DNA of 64,000 nucleotides, from positions 4,771,178-4,835,177 of the forward strand of contig CM070717.1 of NCBI GenBank assembly GCA_036346275.1, read 5' to 3'. The translations under genes and the position numbers were made by a program. Under the pieces are notes generated by a model. The model saw only the letters and a list, made by a program, of their open reading frames with translations, had not been told where the DNA came from and did no database searches. This document shows positions 1 through 10,692 of the stretch, piece after piece. The first letter of the stretch is position 1. The number at the start of each line of letters is the position of its first letter. The DNA comes from Otatea glauca (taxonomy: Eukaryota > Streptophyta > Magnoliopsida > Poales > Poaceae).

Positions 1-447
1 GATTCAGACTGGGCTGGCTGTTCCGATGACCGGAGATCCACTAGTGGCTTCGCCATTTATTTTGGTACTAATCTTGTTTCATTGAGCTCGCGCAAACAGC
101 AGACTGTCTCCAGATCTAGCATAGAATCAGAGTATAAAGGGCTCGCAAATGCCACAGCTGAGATTATATGGATTCAGTCACTATTGAAGGAGTTGGGTGT
201 TTTCCAGAAGAGACCGCCGTCTCTGTGGTGTGATAATCTGGGAGCAACTTATCTTTCGGCAAATCCTATCTTCCATGCTCGAACTAAGCACATTGAGGTG
301 GATTTTCATTTTGTGAGAGAACGGGTTGCAAAGAAGTTACTTGATATTCGGTTTATTGCGTCAAAAGATCAGACAGCCGATGTTTTCACTAAACCGCTGT
401 CCTTGCAGAACTTCGGAAATTTCAGATTCAATCTCAACCTGTATTAG
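1..447 (+). pseudogene. Ty1/copia polyprotein, C-terminal RNase H part (partial)
   Basis: The reading frame is open from base 1 to the TAG at 445-447 and continues beyond the left window edge, so only the last 148 residues of the pol polyprotein are seen. It shows the copia RNase H signature: DSDWAGCSDDRRSTSG near the start, then SRSSIESEYKGLANATAE, WCDNLGATYLSANP, HARTKHIEVDFHFVRE and QTADVFTKPL. In this family the domain degrades the RNA strand of the RNA:DNA hybrid during reverse transcription in the cytoplasmic particle. The stop lies 13 bases before a polypurine tract and the 3' LTR, the normal position. Whether the element upstream is intact cannot be seen. Identification as copia RNase H is secure. 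Confidence 0.93.
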
Positions 448-460
448 GAGGTTACGATTG

Positions 461-468
461 TGGGAGGA
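461..468 (+). promoter_or_regulatory. Polypurine tract of the copia element
   Basis: The purine run TGGGAGGA lies directly before the TGTTAAAATAG start of the LTR. In LTR retrotransposons this tract primes plus-strand DNA synthesis. Position and composition fit. Confidence 0.75.
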
Positions 469-716
469 TGTTAAAATAGATTTGATTCTGTTGTATCTGT
501 TTGTAACGACCTAACAATGTAATCTAGTTGTTAGGATTATACTGAGAAGTAGTTTTTCTGTTTCCTTCCTTTTCGTATCTGCTACAGTGTATTTCGTCGC
601 TATATAAGGAATACATCAGAAGAGGCTGCGCATGGTTGAGCGCTTGTGTTTGCCTCTAGTCTTCTTCCTTAATCCTTCTCAATTCTCTCTTTCAGCTTTA
701 TCCTCGTAAAGTCACA
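469..716 (+). mobile_element. 3' LTR of the copia element
   Basis: It starts TGTTAAAATAG immediately after the polypurine tract and is most simply ended at the CA of GTCACA (715-716), giving about 248 bp. It contains a TATATAAGG box near 600 and a pyrimidine-rich stretch after it, typical of a short copia LTR. The matching 5' LTR lies outside the window, so the 3' border is inferred from the TG...CA rule only. Confidence 0.7.
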
Positions 717-1804
717 CTAAATCATTCTAATCTATTTATTTCACCTAAAGGGATATGAATTCACATTGAATTTTTTTTAAAAAAAAAACAAAACTCGTCC
801 AACTAATTAGGCATACGGCAATAAAATACTTGTACTGTTTTATCGAATTCGAATATAAATAGTTCGGATAAAATAAGAATTTGGATGAGAAAATTACATA
901 CCATATTCGCATCCATACTTTTTATGCAAATACGAGTAGAAGAGAAATTGATAATTGGATGGGAAAATCCATACCGTATTTGATAGCCATTCGTATCCTA
1001 TCTAGTATAATACAAGTGTTTAACTAATTTAGACTCGATCTGTCCTCAAGTAGCAGTGTCACTGACTTTTTCGTGTTAGATAAACTAAGGCACTCTATGC
1101 AAAACTATGTTGACTTTATAATTAAGTGCATGTCAAAATAAACGAACAAAATCGGAGGGATTGTTGTCGATGGATATGTGTGGTGCTAATTAATTTCAAA
1201 AGAGGTCCCTAGCTTTCTCAGTCTGAAATCATCTTATGCTTGCTTCTTCTGATCTGCATGACACATGTACAGAAGCTTACTGATGAAGGTATATAGAAAT
1301 TGGATACGCAAGTCACAGTACTTCTTTTTGTTAGTCTTTCTTTTTCCTTTAATTTTCTCTATGGACAGCTTCAAAATTATGCCACTTTTTGATCTACTAT
1401 ATTGCCATTTTAATTTCACGTGTGGAAGACTAATTACCTGGCAATTATGTTTTGCTAGTAGTGGCGCGCGTGCGATGCACGTACGCATCAGCGCTTTAAT
1501 TAGTTTTATACAATCTACAGCGTTTTCAATTAGTATGCATTCACAAAGATGAAGGTCGATCAGGAGCAAAACTAATTAGATTAGAACGCTGCAAATAAGC
1601 AAACGCATGCAGGACGGGGAGGCACATAAATATCTCAGGAGAGCAATACTTGGAAGCTAGCCAATCCGGGAGACCTTAGCCAACCGATTGTGGTGACTCC
1701 GATCGAGTCGATGAACCGTAGATCAGGTGGCTATGGTTATTGCCCAACTGTGTTCGGTTTAACTCCTAGTTAAAAATTCAAAGTGCAATACTACAGAGAG
1801 GATA
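717..1804. other. AT-rich spacer, no gene recognised
   Basis: No coding exon, RNA gene or repeat pair could be supported. The small open frames around 1234-1569 on both strands overlap each other, lack family signatures and look like chance. The stretch 890-1000 has a weak internal repeat (variants of ATGGGAAAATCCATACC), of unknown meaning. Confidence 0.5.
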
Positions 1805-1932
1805 CTCCCTCCGTTTCTTAACATATGTTATTCTACAATTTCAAGACAATGTTTAACTGTTTTTCCTTTACATACTTCTACCTTCATTATTCCTAATGTT
1901 TATTTATTAGTGTGGAATAAACTAACGCATGA
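1805..1932 (+). mobile_element. Truncated Stowaway-like MITE
   Basis: TA followed by CTCCCTCCGTTTCTTAACA at 1803-1823 is the usual grass Stowaway-type terminus with TA target site. Only the left part remains. The right part is missing because CACTA element P starts at 1933. The missing half is not found beyond 26121 or 40782, as expected if later rearrangement removed the right flank of P. Confidence 0.6.
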
Positions 1933-1949
1933 CACTACTACAGAAAGGC

Positions 1950-2280
1950 TTATATTAGACGCCTCATCACAGATGGTTTCTCAAAACCATCTGTGACGAT
2001 TAACATCACTGACGGTTTTATATTGAAACCGTCAGTGACATCATCACAGACAGTACTCTACAAAAGCTGTCAGTGATATACATCAATGTCACAGATGGTT
2101 TCATTACAAAACAGTCAGTGAAGATATCACAGACGGTTTTATAAAAAAACCGTCTGTAATATCAGGTATTATCCTAGACGGTTTTACAATAAAACCGTTG
2201 ATGACGGTTTTATTGTAAAACCATCTGGGATACTATGTTTATCATTGACGGTTTTTTTATAAAACCGTCTGTGATATCTC
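1950..2280. repeat. 5' subterminal motif array of P
   Basis: About ten copies of a motif close to ATCACAGACGGTTTT occur in both orientations, often as back-to-back pairs separated by a few A/T bases (for example around 2128-2150 and 2240-2275). In En/Spm elements such subterminal repeats are binding sites for the TnpA protein and are needed for excision. The role here is inferred from position and structure. Confidence 0.88.
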
Positions 2281-2286
2281 TCAACG

Positions 2287-2294
2287 ATATATAA
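2287..2294 (+). promoter_or_regulatory. Putative TATA box of P transposase gene
   Basis: ATATATAA follows the subterminal array and precedes a leader containing the GGGTTTCGGG stretch. Element Q has the corresponding A/T box at the same place, near 30100 on the minus strand. Assigned by position only. Confidence 0.5.
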
Positions 2295-2461
2295 TACAGA
2301 GGCCCGAGCCACTTGGTGCGTTTTAGGGTTTCGGGATCTATTTTCATTTGGCTGTAGCTGTGAGGCGATTTGATAAAAGAAGACAGTTGATTTTGAAGGG
2401 TGATTGAGGATCCATTTGATTTTGGTGATCTAAGGTTAGTAATGGTGTCTAATTGCAGTAT

Positions 2462-3070
2462 GTTCAAGATCTAACTTGGTAAGGAGAGAATTTGATGACT
2501 TTTAGATTTAGGTTGTAGATTCACGTGTTCTTTCTATATAAGGGTAGTAATGGGTTTTAATTGCATTATATTCACGATCTAGCTTAGTAAGGAGAGAATT
2601 TGGAGCGAGATTGTATATAGATGTAGCTTGTAGATCCATGTACATTGTTCTTTTCTATATTTAAGCAGGTTAATTAATATATAATTGCTTAGATTATAAT
2701 TAATTGCTTTATATTCAAGATATTACTTAGAAGAGAAATTTGAAGATTGTTTAGATCTAGCTAGCTTGTAGATTCATGTGTGATCTTGTTGATCTAAGGT
2801 TAATTTAGTAATGGGTAATTACATTATATTCAAGATCTAGCTTGGTAAGGAGAGAATTTAAAGATTATTTAGATCTAGCTTGTAGGTCCATGCATGTGCA
2901 AGTTCTTTGTGATCTAAGGTTAGTAATTGCTTAAATCTAACTGCATTTTTATATATAAGATTTAGGTGGCTAGTTTAGTGAAGACTGAATTAATTTAAAG
3001 ATTGTGTTTAGACATCTAGCTTGTAGATCCATTTGTTTGTTTTGTTCGAAGGTAGTAATTGGTTATAATT
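2462..3070 (+). repeat. Degenerate tandem repeats in the P transposase leader
   Basis: About five units of 110-145 bp follow one another, starting near 2462, 2571, 2713, 2829 and 2957. Each has the order TTCAAGATCTAGCTTGG, AAGGAGAGAATTT, TTAGATCTAGCTTGTAGAT, then AGGTTAGTAATGG. The leader has no long reading frame and probably forms the 5' UTR or a leader intron. The same array is present in Q at 29340-29930. Confidence 0.75.
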
Positions 3071-3794
3071 TAGCAATGTGTCCATACGGGCACCTAGTGT
3101 ACTTTAATATTTAACACTAAATGCTATATGCTTGGCGTAGATGGACCGAAGTTGGATATACACTAAGAACCATGTAAATGCCGAGTACATTAATGGCGTC
3201 TCCGCTTTTAGAAGAGCTGCAGAAGAGGATATGTTTAATAAGGGGATGCAATTTATGTCTTGTCCGTGCATTGACTGTGAGAATTTGAAGATGTTTCGAA
3301 GCTTTACGCAGATCGAAGCACACTTGATTATGAGGGGTTTCAAAAGGGGGTATACATGTTGGACCAGTCATGGTGAAGAGCAGGAGATACAGGAAGCAGG
3401 TAGTATTAACATGGTCGACGAAGTCAATGATATGTCGGATGATCATATCGATTGTGGTTCCAATGAGGATAGGTTGCAAGAAGATAATCTGAATCAGATG
3501 CTGCGCGATGTAGAAGGGAACCGTGATGATAGAGAATATGGTAAATTATGGGGCTTGATGGAGGACTCGGAGAAACCTTTGTTCCCAGGCTGCAAGTCGA
3601 AATACACAAGGTTGTCATCCGTGCTTCAACTACTGAAATTAAAAGCAAGCAACGGTTGGTCCGACAAGAGTTTCACAGTGATGTTACGTCTATTGGCGGA
3701 CATGCTTCCCGAGGGAAACGAGTTGCCGATAACCACCTATAAAGCTAAGAAGGTTCTTTGTCCCTTGGGAATCACCACTACAGAAAAGGACATC

Positions 3795-4175
3795 ACTACC
3801 GGATGAACATCAGCATCACTGCCGGATTTTGACCCGGCACTCCCTAACTGGCAGTGATAGTCCGGTTCTTCGACCGACAGTGATAATAATATCACTGCCG
3901 GTTTATATTATAAAACCGGCAGTGATAAGTATTATCACTGCCGGATTTTTATCCATAACCGGCAGTGATAACAACTTATTACTGCCGGTTGGTATTTTTC
4001 AACCGGCAGTGATAACACATTATCACTGCCGGTTGTTATTTATCAACCGGCAGTGATAATCCATATCACTGCCACTTAATATTTTCCAACCGGCAGTGAT
4101 AAGGTGGTATCACTGCCAGTTATTTCTCTAAAACCGGCAGTGATAAGTACAGTGCCATATTCTCTTCCAAAACCG
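3795..4175. repeat. 3' subterminal motif array of N
   Basis: Over a dozen copies of TATCACTGCCGGTT and its complement AACCGGCAGTGATA alternate, in pairs separated by short A/T spacers. They fill the interval between the terminal repeat and the end of the second gene. By analogy with En/Spm these are binding sites for the element's own DNA-binding protein. Confidence 0.92.
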
Positions 4176-4456
4176 GTTACATAATTTTTTTTTGTATTAT
4201 ATGTATGATGTAACGCTGTACTATATATATATTGCACAGTACATTTATTTTGGACGGTATATTTTATGCGCAATATTAACGAAGTATTGGTAAAGAATAA
4301 TTCAAATATATTAAATCATCATAATATTTAACATTGAATACCGAATACTCATTTAATCATGACAATATTAATGAAGTATTTGTAAAGCATAATTGAAATA
4401 CAGTAAATCATCGTAATATTTAATTATTACATTGTTCATTGACAATCGTTCACATT
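4176..4456. other. 3' UTR region of N gene 2
   Basis: An A/T-rich stretch lies between the stop codon of the protease gene (minus strand) and the subterminal array. No further feature is seen. It probably holds the 3' UTR and polyadenylation site. Confidence 0.5.
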
Positions 4457-7400
4457 TCAGTTAATTGTAGCGTGTGGCTCGTAAAACTCGCCCTTCGGGT
4501 TGATCACTTCTCGACGATGAACCCAAATGATCCGCTCTCGAAGGGCTTCAACTTCACCGCAAGTAGGTCGTTGGTGCGAGCTTCACGCTACTGTCATTAA
4601 AGAAAATGATGCATTAATTAGTGTCGTAGTTTTTATAAAGAAAAGTATCGTCAACATGTAATGATATACCATCTCGCTGCGTTGTAGTCGATCTCGCCGC
4701 GATTTAACGTGTGTATGTGTGTCATTAAGTAGTATGCACATAAATTGTTCCCTTGCGGCTATCTTAGGCACGAAAAATCGATTCTTATTCTGAACTTCTT
4801 CGTGAATGGACGGTACCGCGTGCTCTTCTTGCGGTATTTTGTGTACGCCCTGTGTATGGTTATGAATACTCGTAAACTTAATTAGGTGTAATTAAGTGCA
4901 ATGGAATGAAAGATTACGGGAGCAATAACGCAACGACCGAGTTTACCTGTCTAGCAATTCTATTACTTCTTTGTAATCGTTTGTCGGTTTCCTCATTGAG
5001 TCCAACACAGTGATCGTGCTATCGTCTAACGTAATGACGAGAAGGATCCAGTGAAAGCTGCAGAAGCCCATTAGTCATGACATGGTGTTGTACATGAGAT
5101 AAAACTGACTAGTAGGCAGGGAAACACGTACTGAAAGTTGTAAGGTAAAAGTACGTAGGTCTTGTCTTGTAACTTTAGCAGCGCCTTTAGTACGTACTCC
5201 TCGATCTCTCTCTCCGTCGATGGATCTTTAATAAGTTTGCAGTTGACAAGGCCGGGATCGAGGAATCCTACCCTTTCATTTAAGTCTGCTCTGAGTGTCA
5301 TTGTCTCCATTCTACATAAGAAAGAAGTTAGACACTAAGTTTAAGGGTACGTGAATGTATAATACGAATTATACAAGAGACTTACAGAGTCCACATTCTT
5401 AATACAGACACGTCAAGAGCATCTCGTTGGTACAACTGGTATAACTCGGAGGTTTCTACCCAGAAAACTCCGTCCATATTGTGAAAATCCGTTTCATTGT
5501 ATTCGACGGGGAACGCGTCGTTTTTTGTCTCTTGGACAAACTGTCGGTACCATTGATGTAGACGCCGTAATTGTGTCGTCAGTCTCTGCTCCTCGTTTGG
5601 ATCCACCAATGCTTTCCCGTTAACGAACTTCCACCTTAGAGGAGACCCCTGCCATTTAGCACCCTTCTGGTCTGCAGCAGTAGCTCTTTTACCAACCTGT
5701 CCTTTAGATTTCTGCCTAGAGATGCGCTCGTAGTCTGATCGTTGGCTAGGTTGAGGAGATTCGGTTGCCCGTCCAGTCTGTTTAACCGTCGCTATGTCTA
5801 GGAAGAAATCTCTTTTGGCAGCTTCGATTTCAACTTTATCAGGTGCTGGCGTCTTTTTGAAGTGAGCTGTCACGCTGGCGTTTACTTCATTTCTAGTTTC
5901 TTCTTCGGTCATGTCATATGCTCGTTTCTTACCAGACTGTGCTTGCTTCACAGATGTGGCACTTTTCCCCGCTGACCGTGATGAATTTTGAGATCGCGCT
6001 GCTCTATCATTATTTTTCAATGGCGCTGGAGCACGAGGTGGACTTTTTTCGGTGACGAAGGAGGACTTTTACTACCTGGATAGGCCGCGTCGTCAACATT
6101 ATCATCATCGCCATTGTAGTCATCGGATAAAAACATTATGTAGCGCTTTCGCCACGCGATGAATGTGCCCAGGCTTTGTCCAAGAGTATTTCTGCCTTCC
6201 TCGCTGGGGATCTGTACCTCAACTTCACGGTAATTGTCAACCACACTGCTCATCGATACTCGCATAGCCCTCGTGAATTTAGCGGTTATGCAACATCCGC
6301 CTCGCCGCACGGCCAAGCCATCCTTCACCACCTTAATGGTTATGTTCGCTAGGCGGTGCGATCGCAACGTGTCGGCTCTGATTTTGTCCACAGGAAAACT
6401 ACAGTGAGTCCTCTTGGGCGCCACGACGCTGGTCGCTTTATGAGCAATGGCGGGACTCTGGAGGTCATGTGCGTGATGTTCGCCGAGGACGCTCGCTAGC
6501 ATTTCTTGCACCTTTTGTATCTGTTCTTGAAATTGAATTTCTTTTACCTGTATCCTTTCTTCTATTACTCGTACACGTGCATCCAACTGTTCTTGTCTAG
6601 TTAGCTTCGGACGCTTATAGATAGAAGCGTCCTCTGGGAACGCTGCTTTCCAGGGCACCAAGCCTAACCCTCTAGTACGACCAGGGTGCTCTTTGTTACC
6701 CAGGGCGCGTGTTAGCTCGTCGTTCTCTCTTCTTGGTTGGAAGCAGCCCTGGGTAGCTTGGGCATGGGCATCTGCGATCTTCTTCGAAATTTCCTCTTCT
6801 TTCTTGCTTCTGAAGCTTAAGCTGCCATCATCCGACAGACTAGCTCCCCTCGCAAGCATCCAGTACTTTGATCTCGGGGCCATCTCGGACGTCACAGGAA
6901 CAACTCCACTAAGAATTAGCTCTTCTTCCCTTGCATCCCACTTGGGTACTTTCTTCACATAGCCACCGGTGCCTAGCGTATGGGGGTAAACGTTCTTGTC
7001 CGAATTTGCTTTGTTCTTTTCACTGATAGCCTGGGCTTCATCAGACTTCTTATATTGCACGAATTCATCCCAAAATTGCCTCAACCTCGGGTACGTATCA
7101 AAGTTCGGCGTTTCATCCTTCTTCACATACTCCTTATTCAGCTTTGTCTTCCAATTCTTCCAGGAGATTCCCATGATGGCTAGTGCACGTTTCTTCGCAT
7201 GCTCCAACTGATCTTCGGGAAACTGAAACTTGGATGTCAAATCTGTCCACAATGCTTCCTTGATTTCGTCGGGAACATACGACGGGCAAACGCCACGACG
7301 TGTCCATGATTTGTACGTGATGGGCACGTTATCTCTAGCTAGGACCCCGCATGCTGTTCGGTATGGCCCAAGCAGTGATGCTGATATAACGGGTTCGCCG

Positions 7401-7678
7401 ACTGCATTAAGCTCCACGATCACCTTTCGTTCACCCGTCCGCAACTTGTTAGGACCTCGTTGACGATGCTGTCTCTGTCCACATGATATCTGGCCCTGCA
7501 TTTCGACTATTTCATTACTCGTCTAATCGGTATACGTGAGACCTAGGTCTGGAATAATTACCTCAGGTACGTTTGTTGCCTCGGTTTGCTGCAGGTTGAT
7601 GAAGCTTGTCGGGCTTTGTTCCGGGCTTTGGTTCAAATGCTCAGTGCAATCCGGCGCTTGTTCCTGGTTAGCGACCAT
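4457..7678 (-). pseudogene. N gene 2: Transposase_24-like plus ULP1-like (C48) protease
   Basis: ATG at 7678 opens a short exon (MVANQEQAP...) ending at a CCTGAG/GTAATT donor; the next exon begins near 7498 after an ATGCAG acceptor. That exon to 6017 carries a plant Transposase_24-type region (FWDEFVQYKKS, RALGNKEHPGRTRGLG), a coiled-coil segment (about residues 305-345) and a DUF8039-like part. After a K/R-rich linker (6020-5382) the C-terminus is a C48 protease: FHWILL (His, near 5057), TVLDSM (Asp) and GNNLCAYYL (Cys, near 4750) on separate exons, ending GEFYEPHATIN. C48 enzymes cleave SUMO or related proteins; the target here is unknown. A run of six T at 6044-6049 is one base short for a continuous frame. 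Otherwise the gene looks well preserved. Confidence 0.85.
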
Positions 7679-7689
7679 GTTTAGCTAAT

Positions 7690-9300
7690 TTATCTAAAAT
7701 TTAAAATTAACAAAGGCATGAGATGAATGTGATGGTATACGTATAAATTGGTCACGCACGAAGTTGTGGACCGAAATAGACTAATTATACGTACAATATT
7801 ACACACATTTGGCCATTAGTTTCTTAAAGCTAGTGATATTATTTCCATGCGAAACTATACTACTCGATACATAATTAAACATAGGAATGGTGATATTACA
7901 CCTAGTTTCACGTTTAACTCATTTCACGCATGCATTGCACTAGTATAGAGAACAAAACTGGCACATACAATATATAAGGTATTTATTATATGAATATAAT
8001 AAATACAATGTATTGTTAAAACAACAAAAATCTCATTACATGAATATAACAAATACAATATAAGGTATTTATTACATGAATATAATAAATACAACATAAT
8101 AAAATCTCATGATGCTCCTAAAAACAAGCTACCAAATTGTCTTTAGCGTCTGTTGCCTCCGTGTATCTCCGTGTAGCCTTGCCATATCATAGCAGTAGCA
8201 AAATAAAGTAGAAATTAAAAATGCAACATAAAAGCTAATCTGTCAATTTTTTTAACATTTCCATGAGAACAAGAGCTGAGATACTGAATCATGATATTAA
8301 ACAGCGCAACATATTCATAAAAAATAATCCCATTCCAACATATTCTTGACATAGCAGAATCAAGCTGTGTCTTGGAAGGAGTTCACATCGAAATTAACTA
8401 TCAAAAGCTAAGACAAACAGGTAAATTGGGCCAAGCACAAGAGAAATCAAAAGTGCAGACAATTTATGATATAACAATCACAATAATTAAACTAGGAATA
8501 CACCATAATAATTTGAAGGAACATAACACTGTGTTAATATCTTTCCTGAAAAGAGGCTATAGAAATCTTGTTAAAAGGAAATTGCACTCGGATTTATAAA
8601 ATAAGCATATGCATTGTCCATCGTACAACAATGAGGTCCTCCAAAGTCCAAACACAAAGTGATACAAAGAATATTTAGTTGTAGGAAATAAGGGGTTGGA
8701 TCTAATCAATGGGCTATCTGCTTTGATAAGTAGAACCACCTAATTTGTCCTTATCGCACTTCCATTAAATAAGAAAAGCTTTACATTCCATACAATTGCA
8801 CGATTATGTCTATACCTCAGCTCACACTAATTTCAAGTAAATTTTGTTATACGAAGTTACGCACACGTAAACAGTAGTGAAGGTCAGCATAACATGCAAA
8901 AAAACCGCTGAGTGTTGCCTTCATACTTCTAATTCGAACACAGAATCTCAATGTTTCACAGCCATCGAACCAAAATGTGTAGTTGCAGCTTGACATTACA
9001 GCTACGTTTATAGTCTGAATCAGAACGACTTTAACTAACAGAGGGCAAAAACAAAACAAATTGTGAACCGTAACAATCTCTTCGCTTCACATCCCAACCC
9101 CGGCAAACAGATCGATCCCAAGATTTAACTAGCATCCATCACAGAAAAATAACTTCAAGCTGTGTCTTGGAAGGAGTTCACATCGAAATTAACTATCATC
9201 CATCACATACAAATTAACTATCATCCATCACATGAAGAGAAACCCTAAAGCATCACAGTATCACATGAAGAGGAACCCTAAAGCATCACATGGAGGGGCA
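7690..9300 (-). other. Leader intron of N gene 2
   Basis: A/T-rich non-coding DNA lies between the GC-rich first exon (9230-9570) and the ATG exon at 7678. P and Q have long introns at the corresponding place. It contains a perfect 43-bp direct repeat (8361-8403 and 9156-9198). Small open frames here show no family signature and are treated as chance. Confidence 0.6.
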
Positions 9301-9570
9301 ACCGACGGGGAGACGGAAGAGGAAGGGGTGCAAGGGAGGACTCACCGGGTGGGGGAGTTGACGTGGGCAACACGGAGGGGAGCCGGCGCGCGGAGGAGGG
9401 CCGGCGCGGGAGGAGGGCCGCGCGGGGGAGGAGGGCCGGCGCGAGGAGGATGGCCGGCGCTGGCTGAGGCGGGCCGGCGCGGGGAGGAGGGCCGGCGCGG
9501 TGGAGGCGCGGTGCGGACGCTAGGGCACAGAGGGTGGGAAAAACGGCGAAGTGTGGGAAGAAGAGACCGC
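9230..9570 (-). other. GC-rich leader exon of N gene 2
   Basis: This stretch is far richer in G+C than its neighbours and lies directly downstream (minus strand) of a TATA box at 9577-9586. Repeated GGCCGGCGCG units between 9385 and 9500 create open frames on both strands with P/R/A/G-rich products that have no recognisable domain. P (18010-18355) and Q (31400-31530) have GC-rich leaders at the same place, so it is best read as 5' UTR, possibly with a small upstream frame. Confidence 0.6.
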
Positions 9571-9576
9571 GTGCTT

Positions 9577-9586
9577 CGTTTATATA
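9577..9586 (-). promoter_or_regulatory. TATA box of N gene 2
   Basis: TATATAAACG (minus strand) lies between the internal motif array and the GC-rich leader, the same order as in P and Q. It supports a separate promoter for the second gene. Confidence 0.65.
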
Positions 9587-9596
9587 GATATGACAA

Positions 9597-9890
9597 TTAC
9601 TGCCGGTTCACCAAAGAAATCCGGCAGTGATATAACTATCACTACCGGTTGAAACTAGAACCGGCAGTAATACCTCCACATCACTGCCGGTTCTAATTCG
9701 AATCGGCAGTGATGTGGAGGTATTACTGCCGCTTCTAGTTTCAACCGCGGGATACCTAAACATCACCGCCGGATTTTTCTAGAACCGCAAGTGATGTGGA
9801 GGTATTATCGCGGTTCTAATTTCAACCGGCAAGGATATTTAAACATCACCGCCGGATTTTCTCTAGAACCGCAGTGATGCGGTGGGCCCC
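9597..9890. repeat. Internal motif array upstream of N gene 2
   Basis: Eight or more copies of the element's own subterminal motif (ATCACTGCCGGTT and variants with ACCGCAGTGATG) are clustered here, in the middle of the element, directly upstream of the TATA box of gene 2. They are identical in type to the arrays at both ends. This suggests control of the gene 2 promoter by the protein that binds the ends. Confidence 0.85.
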
Positions 9891-10157
9891 AAAAGTCAGT
9901 GGCTAAAGCCAAGCTCAAATTCAAACTAGCATAACTTTTGATATATAGCTCCAAAAAGGATGAAGTAAATTTATAAATTTGTATAAAATCATGAAGTTTT
10001 AGAATATATAAAACATTGATTTTTTTAATCAAATAAAAATGAAGTGAATTACAAATTTGCTAAGAAGCCTACATGGACTATACATAAATACTATAACACC
10101 ATGAGCATTAATTTGAATCTTTTTAATAAAGATTAACTTCAATGTGCTAGATATTAA

Positions 10158-10270
10158 AGTGTATCCGTATATTACAACTGGAAGCATGTTCTCCATACAA
10201 AATAAAGTGTATCCGTATATTACAACTGGAAGCATGTTCTCCATACAAAATAAAGTATATCCTGGTATAT
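10158..10270 (+). repeat. 48-bp tandem repeat in N
   Basis: A unit beginning AAGTGTATCCGTATATTAC is present twice in near-identical form and a third time in part. It lies just downstream (minus strand) of the DUF4216 part and has no evident function. Confidence 0.8.
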
Positions 10271-10278
10271 TATTACAA

Positions 10279-10692
10279 CTAAGCAACGATTCGACCTTCG
10301 TTATGATCATGGCGTATGTATGTAGCTTCCTCACTGTCTTCCATGAAACCTAGGTCGACGTTCTCACCAAAAGGAGGAAGCTCATCGAATTGGTTGTAGT
10401 CTTCCTCGTCGACTACATTGTCAACTCTGATAATTTTTCTTTTTCCTTGAAGAACCACTTGGCGTTCTTTGTCAGCCGGGTCCCGAACAAAAAAGATTTG
10501 TGTAACGACATTAGCAAGGACGAATGGTTCTTCTCTGTATCCGATGTGCTTGAAGTCCACGGTAGTGATACCGTACTTGTCGATGTTCACGCCCCCAGGG
10601 AGCCTGACCCATTGGCACCGAAAGAGAGGAACCTTCAAATGGCCATAATCAAGCTCCCAAATCTCTTCTATGAATCCGTAGTAGGTCTGCAT
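10279..10692 (-). pseudogene. DUF4216 C-terminal part of N transposase
   Basis: An open frame of 137 residues carries the DUF4216 signature that normally follows the Transposase_21 region in plant TNP2 proteins: YYGFIEEIWELDYGHLKVPLFRCQWV, GITTVDFKHIGYREEPFVLA and FDELPPFGENVDLGF. The 5' neighbour on this strand is the broken transposase body. It is the best preserved segment of that gene but cannot be joined to it without crossing stops. Confidence 0.88.

Noticed and set aside
1950..2280. CRISPR-like direct repeats
   Set aside because: Repeats alternate in orientation with irregular short spacers, sit beside CACTA ends, and the genome is a plant's. They are subterminal transposase-protein sites.
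9232..9630. A 132-codon glycine/arginine-rich frame opposite an 84-codon proline-rich frame
   Set aside because: Both are produced by GGCCGGCGCG repeats in the leader exon of N gene 2. There is no conserved motif, and the stretch matches leaders in P and Q by position.
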